Source: Aulostomus chinensis (lineage: Eukaryota > Chordata > Actinopteri > Syngnathiformes > Aulostomidae). Taken from it: a DNA stretch of 64,000 nucleotides. Within the stretch, counting starts at the first letter, position 1; every line of letters begins with the position of its first letter. The translations under genes were made by a program, and so were the position numbers. Below, piece after piece: positions 11,083-21,764 of the stretch. The notes under the pieces were generated by a model. That model did no database searches. It saw only the letters and a list, made by a program, of their open reading frames with translations, and was not told where the DNA came from. The DNA is taken from contig JBBMOA010000015.1 in assembly GCA_037954235.1 (NCBI GenBank), positions 5,877,001 through 5,941,000 on the forward strand, read 5' to 3'.

Positions 11083-11131
<49 letters not shown>
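11083..11131. repeat. (CA)24 microsatellite
   Basis: A near-perfect CA run, 150 bp after the previous array. Confidence 0.96.
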
Positions 11132-11132
<1 letters not shown>

Positions 11133-11234
11133 TATTTACGCTCTTGCTTGCTGAACTTGTGTACCTCTGTGAGAAAAGGTGAAGCGCATCAGTGAACACA
11201 ACAACAAAACAAACTCTCCATTTAGCTTGGCTCA

Positions 11235-11297
11235 TTATCATCATCACCGCTGACAGCAGCATCATCATCATCATCATCATTATTATCATCATCATCT
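11235..11297. repeat. (ATC)n trinucleotide array
   Basis: ATCATC repeats interrupted by CCGCTGACAGCAGC and by TATTAT; on the plus strand they form an isoleucine run in a chance ORF. Confidence 0.9.
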
Positions 11298-11888
11298 TCG
11301 CCGTTCCATCAACCCTACGGCGCAGTGACGTCCACCCAAATGACATATTGACACGCAAATGGCAATCAAATACTTTTCATAATTACAGTTTTAACACCAG
11401 ACAAGGGTGTAATGTTCCTACCAAATCAAAACTAAAGCCTGGCTTTTGTTCCTGCTCTCTCTCCTCGTCCCTCGCCATCTCTAATTCATGCCTCACATCA
11501 ATTCCTCCTCCTTTGGCTTTCTGGGATGTTTGTTGGCAAACATTTCCCACACATCTTGTCAGTGTTGTCTTGACTTTTATGTGCGGTTGCTCTGGATGCT
11601 CCGCTGGGATGAATTCATTTCCAGATCAAGCAACGACAACATCCAGGTCAAATTTGCATCAGTGATGATGCTGCTGCCTCCATTATTCCCAGCCACTCCA
11701 ATCTGATTCATCGATGCACGCAAACGGCAAATCTATACTGCAATCAATTGGCGGGTAATTAATAGATCCAAAAATCATTGTGCGTAGACAAAAACAGAAA
11801 ATTGAACCTTGTTATGTCCTGGGATCAGACTGATATGTGATACTGGACAGTCAGCTTGACTATCAGAGGAGATGAGAGTAAAAGGGAC

Positions 11889-11890
<2 letters not shown>

Positions 11891-11921
<31 letters not shown>
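11891..11921. repeat. (CA)15 microsatellite
   Basis: A perfect CA run. Confidence 0.95.
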
Positions 11922-11924
<3 letters not shown>

Positions 11925-13083
11925 TAGGTATCTTCATGGCGACACCTTGTGTTATGTAATACTGAAAGCAACTTTAGTGTGTGATACCATTAGTGGGTGG
12001 TGCTACTGCATTATTAAACGATAAGACTATTGTCCTCGAACAAGGCGGAAAGATTCCCTGTCATTCCTCATGAACTCATAAATACTGGAAAGTATGTCAA
12101 AAGTTTCAAGCACAAGCAGATTCCTAGAAGAGATACACACAGGTTTCTTTTTGGTTTTTTCCAGGTTTTTTTGTTTTAGCAGAAGCCACAACGCACACGC
12201 ACGCTAACCCGGTGCTAAGGGTCCTCAGACAGGCTTCATCATGGACACACAACGTGTGGGGTGATCAGTCAACACTGAGGACAACTGCGGTTCTCTGACT
12301 CTACAAACACACACTCAGGTGGGGATCAACATCAGGTCGTTCACCAGAGCTAAAAAGCCTCTGATGAACTTACAGGCTGCTGATGAGTTTTATTTGCATT
12401 TGAACGATGAAATGCCATTCACTGCAAACCAGAGTGATTACCCTCTATTATCGCTGTGAGGACTTGAAATGTCCCTTTTTTATGATGAGTTGATCTCCCT
12501 TTTTTACGACAACTTGAACTCAATTGCAATTAAACCTGGACAAAATGAATCTATCACAGGAAGAGGATGGAGTCAGCTCTCTTTTTTTGGTTTGGGCTGA
12601 TATTAAAAGAATATATTCAAAACAGGAACTAAACACTGGCCATTAAATCATGAAAGCAAACACGGTGAGGAGTAAACAAGCATGAGCGTTTCCTGGACGC
12701 GCAGCAACGGTTTCTTAGATGACTTTTAACTTTTATATTCCCAAAACTCTTAATCAAAGATTTCGAGGTTACATCACCTTTAAATACAAAATAAAAAAGA
12801 GCTGCTTATTTCCCATAAACAATCAACTACGTTCCATTTTAAAACCATATCAAGATAAGAGAGGAATGTTTTTAGCACAAAATTATAATAAAAAAGAAAC
12901 TTTTTGAAAACAGGTTTGTTTGTACTTGAGGATCCGACTAAGAGCAGCGGAGAAGGAATATTTGGAATCATATCAACACAACAGCTGAGTTGGCTTTGAT
13001 CTAAATGGTGCGTCCCATTAAATATTTATCAGGAGGAACTGCACACGGTGGCTTTTGTTTCATAAAACAATGAAAACCAAGCA

Positions 13084-13098
13084 CCCCCCCCCCCCCCC
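13084..13098. repeat. Poly(C) 15
   Basis: A homopolymer C run; long G/C homopolymers recur in the window (14328, 33676, 40036). Confidence 0.9.
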
Positions 13099-13343
13099 GC
13101 ATCCCTCTGGCTTTGGTCTACTACGCAGGATGATGCGCCTCTGGAGAGCCGAGGAGGGTTTAAGTATATCTTGTGGTGTAACATGGCTGAATAAGATGTC
13201 ATATGAGGTATAGGTTATTTATGGAGAGAGGGAGGGAGAGCTGGATCTGATACGAATAGTTCTCCAGTGGAAACAAACAGAAGGTTTGTTTTGTTTTTTA
13301 AGCAAGTTTAGCCCAAAATATAAATAAATAAATACATGAATTT

Positions 13344-13365
13344 AAAAAAAAAAAAAAAAAAAAAA
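13344..13365. repeat. Poly(A) 22
   Basis: A run of A preceded by a TAAA-type repeat. Confidence 0.9.
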
Positions 13366-13915
13366 GGTCAATCTCAGCTCAGTCTGGCCAGTAGATCATC
13401 TAGTCGCGTCTGACTCGGTAAACTAACAAGAGGGAAGTTTGCTTTTTCCTCCCAGCATCCATCTGTGTCACTTCCAATTATCACCTGCCTGCCGCTAATA
13501 GAAAACTAATGAACACAACAACAAAAAACAGAAGAAGAAAAAAAGCTCCGGCTTTAATTTCATTCTGGAGAAACTGTAAAATGGCCGTTTAAAGCAGACA
13601 ATTTTGCAGAGAGAAGCTCTGAAGATACACTTCTCTGGTTCTGATTGGTTTTTAAGAATGGACGACTGAATAAAATATTGAAATACGAGTAAGACGCGTT
13701 TTAATGTTTGTTTTCGGGACATTTGCTGTGGTATTAAATGACCGTCTGAAAACATTATTGTTCCATTAGAGCACAGAACTGTCAAATCACCGTGAATTTG
13801 GTTCAGCGCGCATCAACAGTAAAACACTGATGATGGGAGATTTGCAGGGTGGAAGTTGTTGATTGGTTGATTTAATAATCTGACAACACAAAGAAATATT
13901 CTGAGGTAAAGAAGC

Positions 13916-13938
<23 letters not shown>
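13916..13938. repeat. Poly(A) 23
   Basis: A homopolymer A run. Confidence 0.9.
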
Positions 13939-13946
<8 letters not shown>

Positions 13947-14157
13947 TACACAAATTGATTAAAAACATACAGATAAAAAAGGAGAGAAAGAAGGCTATGA
14001 AAATGTCAACTTGCCTTGCAACTCCTCCCCCCCAACTCCTCGCCCGTATGTTTCTTACCACTGTGTAAATCTCACTTTCCTCCTTTTCATAAAATGTCAA
14101 TAATAATCTTTTCTCAAGAAGGGATGAAGTGGCTGGTGTTTACAGAAGACATTTCCA

Positions 14158-14214
14158 GTGTGGGCAGAGCGACAGCAGCTGAACGCAGCTCTCAGTCTGA
14201 CTCTCTGCCCACAC
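14158..14214. repeat. Inverted repeat with 12-bp perfect arms
   Basis: GTGTGGGCAGAG at 14158-14169 is the exact reverse complement of CTCTGCCCACAC at 14203-14214, with a 33-bp loop. No target duplication or element context is recognised. Confidence 0.85.
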
Positions 14215-14327
14215 AGGACACGTCTAGTTTAAACAGACATCTACTCCTGACAGATCATTTATGAAGAGCAGGAAGTGCCGCTTAAACCAGGCTGGAAACC
14301 TAAATGAGGCTAAACGGAAAAGAGGGA

Positions 14328-14341
14328 GGGGGGGGGGGGGG
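14328..14341. repeat. Poly(G) 14
   Basis: A homopolymer G run. Confidence 0.9.
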
Positions 14342-14549
14342 TTTGGATGACAGGTAGAAATGTAAGAAATGGAGACAGAAATAAAAACAAATGGGGAAAA
14401 ATTAGGGATTAAAAAGGAAAGGTGAAAAGGATAAATGTATGGAAGAAATTGAGAAATGATGTGTAGGCAGAACTAGAATTACCATCTTGTGGTTGAACGT
14501 CTCCACCAGCTGAAGGTTACAGCCGTGTTGTTGCATTTTCAGTGCCACT

Positions 14550-14612
14550 GTGGTTGGGTTTAAGAACAAGAACTCTATGGTTTAGGGAAAGATCTTGTTT
14601 TGTGTCCCTCCA
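14550..14612 (+). repeat. Fish interspersed repeat (GGTTTAGGCACA...AAAGATC family), copy 2
   Basis: It reads GTGGTTGGGTTTAAGAACAA, then ACTCTATGGTTTAGGGAAAG and ATCTTGTTTTGTG. This parallels the minus-strand copy at 6908-6985 in order and spacing. Confidence 0.5.
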
Positions 14613-15046
14613 CATCCTTCTATAAATGTTTCCCGCTCTCTGTTACGGTCATATGATTTCTTACTTTGTGTAGTCATAATTACTGTGGCCACTAGATGGT
14701 GTCAGTCACTCAAGATTATATATCATTTTAGGATCTCTGCGCTCGCCTCTTCCAGGAGGAGAGGCTGGTATGACCATGAGAGGCAGTTGGATTTGTGAGA
14801 TCGCACTAGAAATTGTGAATTTATTAAATAATTCATTTCAGGGAATAAACAGGAAGACAGAAGTTACTGACAGACAATGGAAATGAAGAGTTTTGAACAA
14901 TAATATTACAGCTATTTGCAATGTGTGTTCTGTGTTAGCTGAGGCTGTTTCCATTACATTTATATTTCGAAAATGTATGTAAAATGTCATGGCACCATTT
15001 ACTGTAATACTGAATTAACCTTTTTGGCAAAAAGCTTAGCTTATAA

Positions 15047-15168
15047 CTTTGACTGTCGACCACCAAAATCGAATCAGCTCAGGTGAACATTTGTACCAAA
15101 TTTGGAGAAATTCCCTCCAGGCGTGGCTCCGATTTTGCTCGCACGAAGACGGTAACAGGACGAAAACC
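15047..15168 (+). repeat. Diverged fish interspersed repeat (GTCACAGTGACC family), copy 2
   Basis: It contains GACCACCAAAATCGAATCAG, CATTTGTACCAAATTTGGAG and AAATTCCCTCCAGGCGTGGC. These are the classic words of this fish repeat; the GTCACAGTGACC head itself is lost. Confidence 0.65.
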
Positions 15169-15333
15169 AATATCAAAGAAGAAGTTGCTTTTTGTCTGAA
15201 AATAAATGAAACCCAGCAGCCTGTTCCAAAAACCTTGAAGGTAGACAGCGTTTTATTCTGAGTACGGGATTAAAGCACTTGTTCAAACATAGCGTTCTTG
15301 TCGGATTCAAACAATCTCTACACCGTGTGGACA

Positions 15334-15365
<32 letters not shown>

Positions 15366-15382
15366 AAGAGAGAGAGAGAAAC

Positions 15383-15418
<36 letters not shown>

Positions 15419-15420
15419 GG
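15334..15420. repeat. Compound (GT)n-(AG)n microsatellite
   Basis: GT repeats pass directly into an AG tract with AAAG interruptions, 87 bp in all. Confidence 0.95.
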
Positions 15421-15538
15421 TTTGAAATAATATCTCATTCTTGAAATACCTCACTGTCACATTACGGCTGAGAAAATGGTGATTCCCTTTTTTTCCCTGT
15501 GATCCCCTCTTTCTTCGCCAAGTTTTCACACCAGACTC

Positions 15539-15554
15539 TGTGTGTTTGTGTGTG

Positions 15555-15586
<32 letters not shown>
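15539..15586. repeat. (GT)n microsatellite
   Basis: A 48-bp GT run with TTT interruptions. Confidence 0.95.
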
Positions 15587-16499
15587 ACAGTACGTGGTGC
15601 CAACAGCCCCTTATCCTTGGGCAACCCCTGTAAAATCCCCCACTCTAAAACACACTCCCATATCAGCATGCATACTAAAGCAGGGGAATCCGGCCGCGAT
15701 CCAAACAGGACTCAGGGTTACAGGCCAACACTGCTGGTACCGCAGTGTGAGAGTGTGACAAAAAAAAAAGGGTTAACAACTGGTGAAACCTTGAAACAGA
15801 TTAGATCACTTTTTTCTGGACCAGAGAGAGTAGTAATGAAGGCTGATCCAAACCCAACAGGCGCTCTGAAGCATTAAATGTTAACTGAAGTCCTGAGTTT
15901 TTTCTGATACGCTGCAAAGGTCTTACGGACCCAAAACCTAAAACCAGGACCCGTTCAGCTATGGATCCACTTTTAAATCAGTAAATGAGGCCCGGGTCCT
16001 GTTCCATAACCACCGAGTCTGTTTAATATTAAGCGTAATGGCCGAGCGGATCAGGCCATGATCAGACCGCACGAGCGAGACCTGCAGACTAATCTTGGAG
16101 CATCAAATGGAAGCACATTAGCAATGCTAACGTTAGCAGCTGTGGTAACAAACAAGCAATCATTAGTTCAAACGACAAAGCTGATCGTAAACAAGTCGCG
16201 TCTGTGACCCGTCACTGTAACAGCGAGTGGACTTAAGAGCTGAAAGGATGAGTGAATTAGCCAGGAGGTTTCAATCAGGGGGGAGGAAACCTGGAGGAGC
16301 AACTTCCTTGGCATGGAGGTTGGATTCTATTCATCACTGCCAGGCACAGAGGAAAACTACTGTGAGATCAGGTCAAACAAGAAGTTTTGTTTTGACAGTT
16401 AATGTTTGAATACCTATCAGTTGTGATCAGGTCCAATATTTCTCTTTTCAAAAACGGCCTGGGCCCAAGCTTTCCTATAAGAGACAGGTTTGGCGTGGG

Positions 16500-17109
16500 T
16501 TGTTGTTGTCGTGGTGGTGGTGGTGGTGTTGTCGTTGTTGTTGTGGTGTTGTTAATGATGTTGTTGTTGTGGTGGTGGTGTAAATGATGTTGTTGTTGTG
16601 GTGGTGGTGTAAATGATGTTGTTGTTGTTGTGGTGGTGGTGGTGGTGTAAATGATGTTGTTGTTGTGGTGGTGGTGTAAATGATGTTGTTGTTATGGTGG
16701 TGGTGGTGGTGGTGGTGGTGTTGGTGTTGTGGTGGTGGTGGTGGTGGTGGTGTTGTTGTTATTGTTGTTGTTGTTGTGGTGATGTTAATGATGTTGTTGT
16801 TGTGGTGGTGTTGTTAATGATGTTGTTGTTGTTGTGGTGGTGGTGTAAATGATGTTGTGGTGGTGGTGGTGTAAATGATGTTGTTGTGGTGGTGGTGGTG
16901 GTGTTGTTGGTGTTGTTGTTGTGGTGGTGGTGGTGGTGGTGGTGGTGTTGTTGTTGTTGTGGTGGTGGTGTTGTTGGTGTTGTTATTGTTGTTGTGGTGG
17001 TGTTGTTGGTGTTGTTATTGTTGTGGTGGTGGTGGTGGTGGTGGTGTTGTTGGTGTTGTTATTGTTGTTGTGGTGGTGTTGTTGTTGGTGTTGTGGTGGT
17101 GTTGTTGTT
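16500..17109 (+). repeat. 610-bp TTG/GGT compound trinucleotide array (minisatellite-like)
   Basis: Blocks of TTG and GGT alternate. In its left and middle part (to about 16,880) the interruption GTAAATGATG (or TTAATGATG) recurs with a period of roughly 30 bp, giving a higher-order unit. The right part (about 16,890-17,109) lacks that interruption and has TGTTATTGTTG variants. All plus-strand frames stay open for long stretches, giving Val/Leu, Cys/Trp or Gly-rich shadow ORFs without coding meaning. Confidence 0.95.
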
Positions 17110-17282
17110 CTTGCATAGCCTCACTAGAATCAACCAGGAAAGAAGACAAAACTAATTCAATTAAACGCAAATGATCAACAACAAGAGCACTGGACACGGC
17201 AGAGTGTAAAGAATAATATCAGACTACAGAGATGAAACAACTGCCAATTTAAAAGCAGAATAAGATCATATAAACAATACAA

Positions 17283-17288
<6 letters not shown>

Positions 17289-17344
<56 letters not shown>

Positions 17345-17499
17345 CTTTGGAAAAAGAATTGGATTGACAAAACCAGATGGAGGTTAATAAATAGTTTATA
17401 TGTACACACACACACAAACACACACAGACACACACAGTCCTGGATCGCTGTTAAGAGTTGCTTTGGAAAAGTGAGTCATCTTCATGTCATATTTATATG

Positions 17500-17573
<74 letters not shown>

Positions 17574-17879
17574 GATCCCTTAGTGCAGGGAGTCATCTTT
17601 TATATCAATATGAAATAAATAATGCAATTATATCTCAAACACACGCTCTGACACACACACTGAGATAATGTTACTATCTTCATGGGGACTTAAATTGTTT
17701 TCATGCATTTATAGGCACTCCTAGACCTCCTAAAACCCCTTACAAAACCCTTAACCCGAACCATCACAAATGAATCCTCCACTCTGGTCCAGGACTGTGC
17801 TCAAATAAACCATATTAGACCCAACAAGTTTAGTTTGCTCCATTTTTGGACCTCACAAATGTAGTTAAACAAGCTTTTT

Positions 17880-17914
<35 letters not shown>

Positions 17915-18067
17915 CGCGCGCGCGCACACACACCAATGTGCAGTGATCCTCTGGAGCAGTGAGTCACCTTCATGTCAATGAAATCAATCATCCACCCAAA
18001 TACACAAACATCATTTGCACAGTGACCTTTCCAAGATGACTCACCTGAGTTGTTTTTAAAAGCAATA

Positions 18068-18123
<56 letters not shown>
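17289..18123. repeat. Cluster of five CA arrays separated by related spacers
   Basis: CA arrays lie at 17289-17343, 17404-17437, 17502-17571, 17880-17933 (with a CGCGCG core) and 18072-18123. The spacers share words: GTGAGTCATCTTCATGTCAT at 17471, GGGAGTCATCTTTTATATCA at 17588 and GTGAGTCACCTTCATGTCAA at 17959. GCTTTGGAAAA also follows the first two arrays. This suggests an old tandem unit of spacer plus CA array. Confidence 0.75.
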
Positions 18124-18124
<1 letters not shown>

Positions 18125-20218
18125 ATCATCTCTAGAAGTTTATTGAATCCCTTTTTTGTGGCCCTCTGCATCTTCTGTATTAATTACGAAACTTTTCCTC
18201 TTTAAAACAGGCTAAATAAACCAAAGCAGGTCAGATGATCACATTTAATGAAATATTAATCAGAAGACAGAGCAGGTTGCACATACTAATACATAAAACA
18301 TAATATTTGCAGCAAAATGGAGAAGGCAAAAGAGGCCCTAAGAATGAGGAATTGCACTGGATTTTTCTCCAGAGACACTCAGGAGAGGACGTTATAGAGC
18401 TGTCCACTTGCTTTCTGACAGTTGGTGTAGGGGAGGTGCAGTGCAGAAACACCACAGTAATGAAAGCTGAGCACCAAAGATGGAAGGAGCATTTTTAAAA
18501 ATGAGAATCCAGAGAATTACCATTTTAAGTAGGAGCTCATGAATGAAAAATGTGACTTCATTACAGTTTTTCTTCACTTTCTCCCCTTCTCTCGCTTTCT
18601 TTCTCTTGATTCGACCGCCTCTCTTGTCTTGCTCTCTTCACCTCCTACTCCTGACCGTATTGTCTACATTTTAGATATCACAAACAAATCATCTGAATCG
18701 CTGGGATTCCTCACTGAGGCCACACACCGTCTTTAACCTCTCGGTTGAATCCTCTTACTCAGTACAAGCTAAGCAGTTAGCATCATTGCGCCACGTCTAA
18801 CTGCAGGTGGCGCTCCCTGCGGAGCTCCTCCGATGTCTGCCATGTTTACATGTTACTGTGTATTTCAGTGAGTAACAAGCTGGACTCCTGCTTCTCATGT
18901 TCATGTCGAATCATCACAATTATTTTGGATGCAGGCACAAATATCCCAGGATGCATTGCAGTACCAACAACAATAGCAACAGGTTATTATGTCAGTTGGG
19001 GGGTGGGGTGGGGACAGGACGGGGGACAAAACATCTTTAAAAAAACATGAGTACAACACCGGATCTGTTGCTCTCAGGGTCGGCCTACTTGCTGGTGTAC
19101 AGTAGCTCACTAGGTTTCATCACGCTGGAGTCTGCTGACACAACTGGTTGCTTTAACTGGTTGATATCAGTCTAATGAAATTGTTACATATGAACCATGC
19201 CAGGGAGTTACACAACAGGTGCTGGGAAGCAGGTTACAGCCAGTTAAAGCTGTTGTTGTTGTGTGCTACCGTACGATAAATATTCAAGTATGTTGTTAGC
19301 GTGAATATCAGACTCCCCCCTGGATGATACTGGATAGTGTAACAATGTGAGGTGGTGAGGCATTAAATATTAAAAGGCACGATTCTGAAAAGCAATACAG
19401 TTTAAAATAACTGACCAATCAACCGGAAAAAAACGTTTTATGTTTGACAATAAGGTGAATCTGAATACATTTTAAATTTCAAACAGTGTGGCACAGGATT
19501 ATTCAACAGGTGAATTTTAGCATTCAGTGTAATAACAGTCGATGCCAAAAATGAAACCATAGCTCATACACAGATTCACCCAGCCTGCCTCTCCTCTGAC
19601 TTCGTAAGAGAATAACATCCTAACACTTTATTATTATATTAATAAAAATAATGGGATGGAGGTGCTGAAGTTAGTTTGCCCTTGAAATAACACCAGCTCG
19701 TGGACTTGAGGGGACTATTTTCAAGGATTCTTTCAACACAGGAAGCCAGCGTCAGTGTGTGTTTTACAGTGAGCTGCCATTTTGTTCTGTGGTTCAGATG
19801 CCAGTACAGTCGGCTTGTTGTCATGGATATGACTCAGACTTATTAACACCACTACTCTAAGGCACTGCAGGCTACCGCGCACACACAAACACCACATTCA
19901 CATCCTGCCAAGTGCACAGATACTGAGAGTCACACATATATAATCTAAACTTAAACCTAAAGTTATCAAGGAGGGAAACAAACATGCAAACACACATGAC
20001 CACACACATTCTTAGGCAGCAATGTGTGTCTGGAACAAACAAAAGGTGGAAAGACACACTGAAGCCCAAACTCGTGGTTTGTCACTTTATTTGCTTTCTT
20101 ACTCGTCTCTCCAAACTCCCACAATTCCTCCAGGAACAGTACAAAAAACAACAACAACAACAAAAAAAAAACTAAAAAAAAAAAACTTTTGACTTTTTAA
20201 AAACCCCCTCCTCATACA

Positions 20219-20261
20219 TGCACACGCGCACGCACGCACACACACACACACACACACACAG
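20219..20261. repeat. (CA)n with CG interruptions
   Basis: A 43-bp alternating tract. Confidence 0.92.
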
Positions 20262-20360
20262 CCTTTCTTTCAGTCTTGTCCTCAGAAATGTGCAAACAAT
20301 GTTAAACAAAAGAGACGAGGCCCTTAATAACAAGAGGAACAGACAAAGAGAGGGGGGAAG

Positions 20361-20385
20361 AAGAGAGAGAGAGAGAGAGAGAGTG
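20361..20385. repeat. (AG)n microsatellite
   Basis: A short AG run followed by a G run at 20390-20397. Confidence 0.9.
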
Positions 20386-21510
20386 AGACGGGGGGGGATA
20401 GGGGGTGTGTGTTTGTGCCTGGAGCAGAGTTTGGGCAAACAAGGCGGGGGGAATGTTTTCATTCATATTTTCCACTCAGTTAGTTGGGAGCCAGAGAGGC
20501 ACAGGAGTGAGACACCGAGTCAGTGAGAGGAGCGAGACACACTGAAAGAGGGGACATGAAGTGGAAGTGAAAGCTAACAGCAGACATCGATTTATGTTTT
20601 TCATGTTTTATGGCACACTTCAGCTCTTACTCTGCATGTCTCCATTTCCCTGCCTTCTCCATAACCCCGCTTTCACACTATCCATCTTAAATACAGCCCC
20701 GGGTTCGATAAAACGTAATAGCATCTGAATACACCGAGGTCTGTAAAAATGAACTTGGTTTGGCTAAGAGAACAGAAAATTGCAGCATCTCACAGTGCGT
20801 GATTATGATGTAAGAAACACAAAGCATTGGTGGATACAAGAAACAAAAGAGGAGCCAAGGTCTCATTTCTGATCAAATTTTTACTAAAAAGAAGAAATGG
20901 CGGTTTTTGTTTCATCAACTGCCATAACTGCCGTCTCTCTTGACCAGCGTGGGAAATGGGATGCTAACGGAGTGCAATTCTCCTTCAACTTTCCAGCTTG
21001 GAAGCCGAACAAGAGAACAGTCTGCACACGGCAGCTGCACGAGGACCAAACATTCACTTCACTGACGTTCCCTGACACTTAAAGGTTGTTAAACTTCGTT
21101 ATGAATTTGATGCATTCACTGATTGGACCACTAATAATGACGGTGTGCACTTTATTTTCACGCTCAGCTTCGACTTGTTAACACAGGTCATTGAAATGAT
21201 GGTAATTCATGTTTTAGTTGCAGCTTCCAGCAATCCTTTTGTTCAGATGCACGTTGCAATGCGCGCATCAGCTAGGCAAAAACTCAGGTTTCATTTTGCC
21301 ATTTTACACATTTAAAGTTAATTCCCTACCACTGAAATCCTCTCCAAAGAGAGAGAGTGTGCTGTTCTTTTAATAAAGGAGAAGATTAAATGCTTTGAAA
21401 GGTCATTTAGCCTCAGATATGATCGAGGAACCTGACCCGAAAAAGGAGCCGCCTATCGTAACTCAACCTGCACCTCCCATCTTTGCCATCCCCCTTTTAT
21501 TTTCTGCAGT

Positions 21511-21536
21511 TAAAAAAAAAAAAAAAAAAAAAAAAA
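21511..21536. repeat. Poly(A) 26
   Basis: The longest A homopolymer in the window; no recognised retroposon body before it. Confidence 0.92.
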
Positions 21537-21746
21537 GCCACAAATGTTGGTGTTTTAAGTGATTTGCAGAGCCGGATCTGAATGAGTTAATCCCACTTTG
21601 TTTACATCCAAATGCATTCATGATCACAGGTGTTCAAGTTGCAAATGAAATGGAAACCAACTTTGAAAAGTGTGTCTTCATACCTTAATATTCATTTCTC
21701 AAGCCACTGAAGGAGGTGAACTTCAAGGGACAAAGATGAGCATAAC

Positions 21747-21764
21747 TTTTTTTTTTTTTTTTTA
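21747..21764. repeat. Poly(T) 18
   Basis: A homopolymer T run. Confidence 0.9.

Noticed and set aside
16875..17174. Overlapping ORFs rich in Val, Leu, Cys, Trp and Gly
   Set aside because: Several plus-strand frames stay open because the sequence is a TTG/GGT array.
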